The notes beneath the pieces are model-generated. The model had not been told where the DNA came from. It saw nothing but the letters and a program-made list of their open reading frames with translations, and made no database searches. From Streptomyces sp. DH24 (lineage in GTDB: Bacteria; Actinomycetota; Actinomycetes; Streptomycetales; Streptomycetaceae): DNA of 64,000 bases. How positions within the stretch are numbered: position 1 is the stretch's first letter; each line of letters starts with the position of its first letter. The translations under genes and the position numbers were made by a program. The DNA is taken from assembly GCF_029813775.1 (NCBI RefSeq), contig NZ_JARVKW010000023.1, positions 51,047-115,046 on the forward strand, in the 5' to 3' direction. This document shows, piece after piece, positions 60,676 through 64,000 of the stretch.

Positions 60676-61047
60676 ATTCCACCTCGGCGCGTTGGAGAGG
60701 ACGCGGTCTGCGTCCCGCACGACAGTACCGGCGACGACGCCGCCGACACGGGAGCTCGGGGAGCCCGTAGGGTCGAATCCGGCGCACGGGGGGAGCGAAC
60801 CCGGGGCCGCGCGGGGCGGGACGGGGCCGTGCCCGGGGGGGCGGGCGCCCCGGCCGCCCGGACGAGGCCGGTCTTGTGTGTCGACATACGCGCGAGTAGT
60901 TAACAAAGCGCCGGATTGCCCACCCGGAGTGGGTGGGAAGGCTCCTCCGGGAAACCCAGCAGGTACCACCGCAGGACCAGCAGAACACGCAGGACCCACC
61001 TCCCCACAGTCATCCGCCCACCATCGTTGACGCGGACAGGAGCGGTC
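60676..61047. promoter_or_regulatory. divergent glgP-glgE promoter region with a hairpin
   Basis: 372 bp. CCCACCC (60919-60925) and GGGTGGG (60931-60937) form a stem with a GGAGT loop, 111 bases before glgE. AT-rich AGTTAACAAAG lies 18 bases before this and may hold the glgE promoter. Within 60780-60880 there is only G/C-rich sequence. I see no gene. Confidence 0.45.
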
Positions 61048-63177
61048 ATGCCCGCCAAGCACCACTCGTCACCACCACGCGGCACCACCCCCGGCACCAC
61101 CCCCGGCGCCGCCCGCCCGGCCGGCCGGGCGCCCGAAACACCCGGGGCGCCCGCCCCGGCACCACCCCCGGCCCCCCGGTCCCGCCCCACCGCCACGGCG
61201 GTGGGCCGCATCCCCGTCCTGGACGTCCGCCCGATGGTCCAGCACGGCCGCCGCCCCGCGAAGGCGGTCACCGGGGAGACGTTCGAGGTCACCGCCACCG
61301 TGTTCCGTGAGGGTCACGACGCGGTCGCGGCGAACGTCGTCCTGACCGACCCGCACGGCCGGCCCGGCCCCTGGACACCGATGCGGGAGCTGGTCCCCGG
61401 CACCGACCGCTGGGGCGCCACGGTCACCCCCGGCGAGCCGGGCCTGTGGACGTACACCGTGGAGGCGTGGGGCGACCCGGTCACCACGTGGCGGCACCAC
61501 GCGGAGATCAAGATCCCGGCGGGCATGGACACGGACCTGGTCCTGGAGGAGGGCGCGAAACTGTACGAGCGGGCCGCCGAGGGCGTCCCCGAGGACACCG
61601 GCCGCGACGTGCTGCGGGCAGCCGTGGCGGCGCTCCGCGACGGCTCACGCCCCCCGGCGTCCCGGCTGGCGGCGGCGCTGACCCCGGACGTGGACGCGGT
61701 CCTCGCCCGGCATCCGCTGCGGGACCTGGTCACGGCGTCCGATCCGCTGCCGTTGCTGGTGGAGCGGGAGCGGGCGCTGTTCGGTTCCTGGTACGAGTTC
61801 TTCCCCCGGTCGGAGGGCACGCCCCAGCAGCCGCACGGCACGTTCCGCACCGCGGCCCGCCGGCTGCCGGCGATCGCGGCGATGGGGTTCGACGTGGTCT
61901 ACCTGCCCCCGATCCATCCGATCGGCACCACGTTCCGCAAGGGCCGCAACAACACCCTCTCCCCCGGCCCCGACGACGTGGGCGTGCCCTGGGCGATCGG
62001 CTCTCCCGAGGGCGGCCACGACGCCGTCCACCCCGACCTGGGCACGCTGGAGGACTTCGACGCGTTCGTCGCCGCCGCCCGTGAGCTGGGCATGGAGATC
62101 GCGCTCGACTTCGCCCTGCAGTGCTCGCCCGACCATCCCTGGGTGCACAAGCATCCCGAGTGGTTCCACCACCGTCCCGACGGGACCATCGCCCACGCCG
62201 AGAACCCGCCGAAGAAGTACCAGGACATCTACCCCATCGCCTTCGACGCCGACATGGACGGCCTGGTCACCGAGACCCTGCGCGTCCTGCGGCACTGGAT
62301 GGACCACGGCGTGCGGATCTTCCGCGTCGACAACCCCCACACCAAGCCGGTGGTGTTCTGGGAGCGGGTGATCGCGGACATCAACCGCACCGACCCGGAC
62401 GTGATCTTCCTGGCCGAGGCGTTCACCCGGCCCGCGATGATGCACACCCTGGCCCAGATCGGCTTCCAGCAGTCCTACACCTACTTCACCTGGCGCAACA
62501 CCAAGCAGGAGCTCACCGAATACCTGACCGAGCTCTCGGGCGAGGCGGCGGCCTACATGCGGCCGAACTTCTTCGCCAACACCCCCGACATCCTGCACGC
62601 CTACCTCCAGCACGGCGGCCGGCCCGCCTTCGAGGTCCGCGCCGTCCTCGCCGCCACCCTCTCCCCCACCTGGGGCATCTACAGCGGCTACGAACTGTGC
62701 GAGAACACCCCGCTGCGCGAGGGCAGCGAGGAATACCTCGACTCGGAGAAGTACCAGCTCAAACCCCGCGACTGGGCCGCCGCCGAACGCGACGGACGCA
62801 CCATCACCCCCCTCATCACCCGGCTGAACACCATCAGGCGGGAGAACCCCGCGCTGCGGCAGCTGCGCGATCTGCACTTCCACCACGCGGACCAGGACGC
62901 GGTGATCGCGTACTCGAAGCGGCGGGGGGCGAACACGGTCCTGGTGGTCGCGAACCTCGACCCGCACCGCACCCAGGAGGCCACGGTCTCGTTGGACATG
63001 CCGCAACTCGGCCTGGAATGGCACGAGTCGGTGCCGGTGAGGGACGAGCTCACCGGAGAGACCTATCACTGGGGCAGGGCCAACTACGTGCGTCTCGAAC
63101 CGGGCCGGCGTCCCGCGCATGTGTTCACGGTTCTGCGACCGTCCACCCCGCAGATCGGAGGGTCACCCACACGATGA
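61048..63177 (+). CDS. glgE: alpha-1,4-glucan:maltose-1-phosphate maltosyltransferase GlgE
   Basis: 709 residues, start MPAKHHSSPP with ACAGGAG upstream. The first about 50 residues are Pro/Ala/Gly-rich and disordered. GH13_3 enzyme that extends glucans with maltosyl units from maltose-1-phosphate. Nucleophile Asp428 in FRVDNPHTKP, acid/base Glu457 in FLAEAFTRP, third Asp expected in the SPTWGIYSGYELCEN region or before it. After allowing for the N-terminal extension, numbering is the same as in the studied S. coelicolor GlgEI (394/423). The stop overlaps treS (ATGA), so both are coupled: TreS makes maltose from trehalose, Pep2 (probably next) phosphorylates it, and GlgE uses it. Confidence 0.96.
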   Translation: MPAKHHSSPPRGTTPGTTPGAARPAGRAPETPGAPAPAPPPAPRSRPTATAVGRIPVLDVRPMVQHGRRPAKAVTGETFEVTATVFREGHDAVAANVVLTDPHGRPGPWTPMRELVPGTDRWGATVTPGEPGLWTYTVEAWGDPVTTWRHHAEIKIPAGMDTDLVLEEGAKLYERAAEGVPEDTGRDVLRAAVAALRDGSRPPASRLAAALTPDVDAVLARHPLRDLVTASDPLPLLVERERALFGSWYEFFPRSEGTPQQPHGTFRTAARRLPAIAAMGFDVVYLPPIHPIGTTFRKGRNNTLSPGPDDVGVPWAIGSPEGGHDAVHPDLGTLEDFDAFVAAARELGMEIALDFALQCSPDHPWVHKHPEWFHHRPDGTIAHAENPPKKYQDIYPIAFDADMDGLVTETLRVLRHWMDHGVRIFRVDNPHTKPVVFWERVIADINRTDPDVIFLAEAFTRPAMMHTLAQIGFQQSYTYFTWRNTKQELTEYLTELSGEAAAYMRPNFFANTPDILHAYLQHGGRPAFEVRAVLAATLSPTWGIYSGYELCENTPLREGSEEYLDSEKYQLKPRDWAAAERDGRTITPLITRLNTIRRENPALRQLRDLHFHHADQDAVIAYSKRRGANTVLVVANLDPHRTQEATVSLDMPQLGLEWHESVPVRDELTGETYHWGRANYVRLEPGRRPAHVFTVLRPSTPQIGGSPTR

Positions 63178-64000
63178 TCGTCAACGAACCCGTTCAGGAC
63201 ACCTTCGAGGACACCCCGGCGAAGGACCGGGACCCGGAGTGGTTCAAACGAGCCGTCTTCTACGAGGTCCTGGTCCGTTCCTTCCAGGACAGCAACGGCG
63301 ACGGCGTAGGCGACCTGAAGGGCCTGACGGCCAAACTCGACTACCTCCAGTGGCTGGGCGTCGACTGCCTCTGGCTGCCGCCGTTCTTCAAGTCCCCCCT
63401 GCGCGACGGCGGTTACGACGTCTCCAACTACACGGCCGTGCTGCCCGAGTTCGGCGACCTCGCCGACTTCGTGGAGTTCGTGGACGCCGCCCACCAGCGC
63501 GGCATGCGCGTGATCATCGACTTCGTCATGAACCACACCAGCGACCAGCACCCGTGGTTCCAGGAGTCCCGCAAGGACCCGGACGGGCCCTACGGGGACT
63601 ACTACGTGTGGGCCGACGACGACAAGCAGTTCCCCGACGCGCGGATCATCTTCGTCGACACCGAGGCCTCCAACTGGACCTACGACCCGGTCCGCAAGCA
63701 GTACTACTGGCACCGGTTCTTCTCCCACCAGCCGGACCTCAACTACGAGAACCCGGCGGTGCAGGAGGAGATGATCTCCGCGCTGAAGTTCTGGCTGGAC
63801 CTCGGGATCGACGGGTTCCGGCTCGACGCGGTGCCGTACCTCTACCAGGCGGAGGGCACCAACTGCGAGAACTTGCCCGCCACCCACGACTTCCTGAAGC
63901 GGGTCCGCAAGGAGATCGACGCCCAGTACCCGGACACCGTCCTGCTGGCCGAGGCCAACCAGTGGCCCGAGGACGTCGTCGACTACTTCGGCGACTACCC
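63174..64000 (+). CDS. treS: trehalose synthase TreS (partial)
   Basis: The first 275 codons; the gene continues past the right edge. GH13 barrel start AVFYEVLVRSFQDSNGDGVGDL, then GGYDVSNYT, FVMNHTSDQHPWF and LGIDGFRLDAVPYL with the nucleophile Asp, and LLAEANQWPEDV with the acid/base Glu. The family interconverts trehalose and maltose. Start overlaps the glgE stop by 4 bases. A maltokinase gene and glgB are expected next outside the window. Confidence 0.95.
   Translation, partial: MIVNEPVQDTFEDTPAKDRDPEWFKRAVFYEVLVRSFQDSNGDGVGDLKGLTAKLDYLQWLGVDCLWLPPFFKSPLRDGGYDVSNYTAVLPEFGDLADFVEFVDAAHQRGMRVIIDFVMNHTSDQHPWFQESRKDPDGPYGDYYVWADDDKQFPDARIIFVDTEASNWTYDPVRKQYYWHRFFSHQPDLNYENPAVQEEMISALKFWLDLGIDGFRLDAVPYLYQAEGTNCENLPATHDFLKRVRKEIDAQYPDTVLLAEANQWPEDVVDYFGDY

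Overview
The window is chromosomal DNA from a Streptomyces-type actinomycete. Base composition is very GC-rich, third codon positions are nearly all G or C, GTG starts are common, long spurious open frames lie opposite real genes, and several gene sets are Streptomyces hallmarks (GlgE pathway, ScARP-type toxin, two-EF-hand protein, TTA-containing regulators). From memory, the gene order resembles the S. coelicolor interval around SCO5443 to SCO5500 read in reverse. That is recollection, not a search result. I see no rRNA, tRNA, CRISPR array, insertion sequence or prophage.

Layout. 1-4.4 kb: gatC-gatA plus a small downstream gene (Gln-tRNA amidotransferase), then a TTA-containing membrane GGDEF-EAL protein (RmdB type). 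4.7-9.3 kb: ligA, a MetE-like protein, an SDR, a LOG-family protein. 9.3-14.5 kb: methyltransferase, DUF427, hydrolase, then mnmA and a cysteine desulfurase (tRNA thiolation) around an amidase. 14.6-17.6 kb: two small membrane proteins, a FabR-like TetR regulator with a marked operator, a thioesterase-like protein and a TRIC channel. 17.7-24.0 kb: a five-gene oligopeptide ABC importer. 24.3-26.8 kb: two SseB paralogues and a small P-loop kinase-like protein. 27.0-31.7 kb: a tandem glycine riboswitch, then gcvT, gcvH, glyA, sdaA (glycine to serine to pyruvate).

31.7-43.4 kb is more accessory: a TagF-like two-domain protein, a TTA-containing STAND NTPase with a helical-repeat tail, a GH25 muramidase without signal peptide, a two-EF-hand protein, a secreted ScARP-like ADP-ribosyltransferase, a beta-propeller lipoprotein, an anti-sigma-like ATPase, an enoyl-CoA hydratase and two L,D-transpeptidase lipoproteins.

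43.5-53.1 kb: glgX, then four translationally coupled ABC exporter half-transporters. Their motifs predict two heterodimers, each with one good and one degenerate ATPase site. The operon begins with a near-leaderless start behind a motif that matches the RecA-NDp (PafBC-type DNA damage) promoter. 53.5-57.5 kb: two tandem M4 metalloproteases that share nearly 100 bp tracts of identical DNA. 57.5-64.0 kb: DUF1990, glgP, and divergently glgE-treS (partial), part of the glycogen/trehalose/maltose-1-phosphate network.

The most notable items are the putatively DNA-damage-inducible double ABC exporter operon, the two bldA-type TTA codons, the toxin/EF-hand/muramidase neighbourhood, and the SseB pair beside a complete glycine-serine module.
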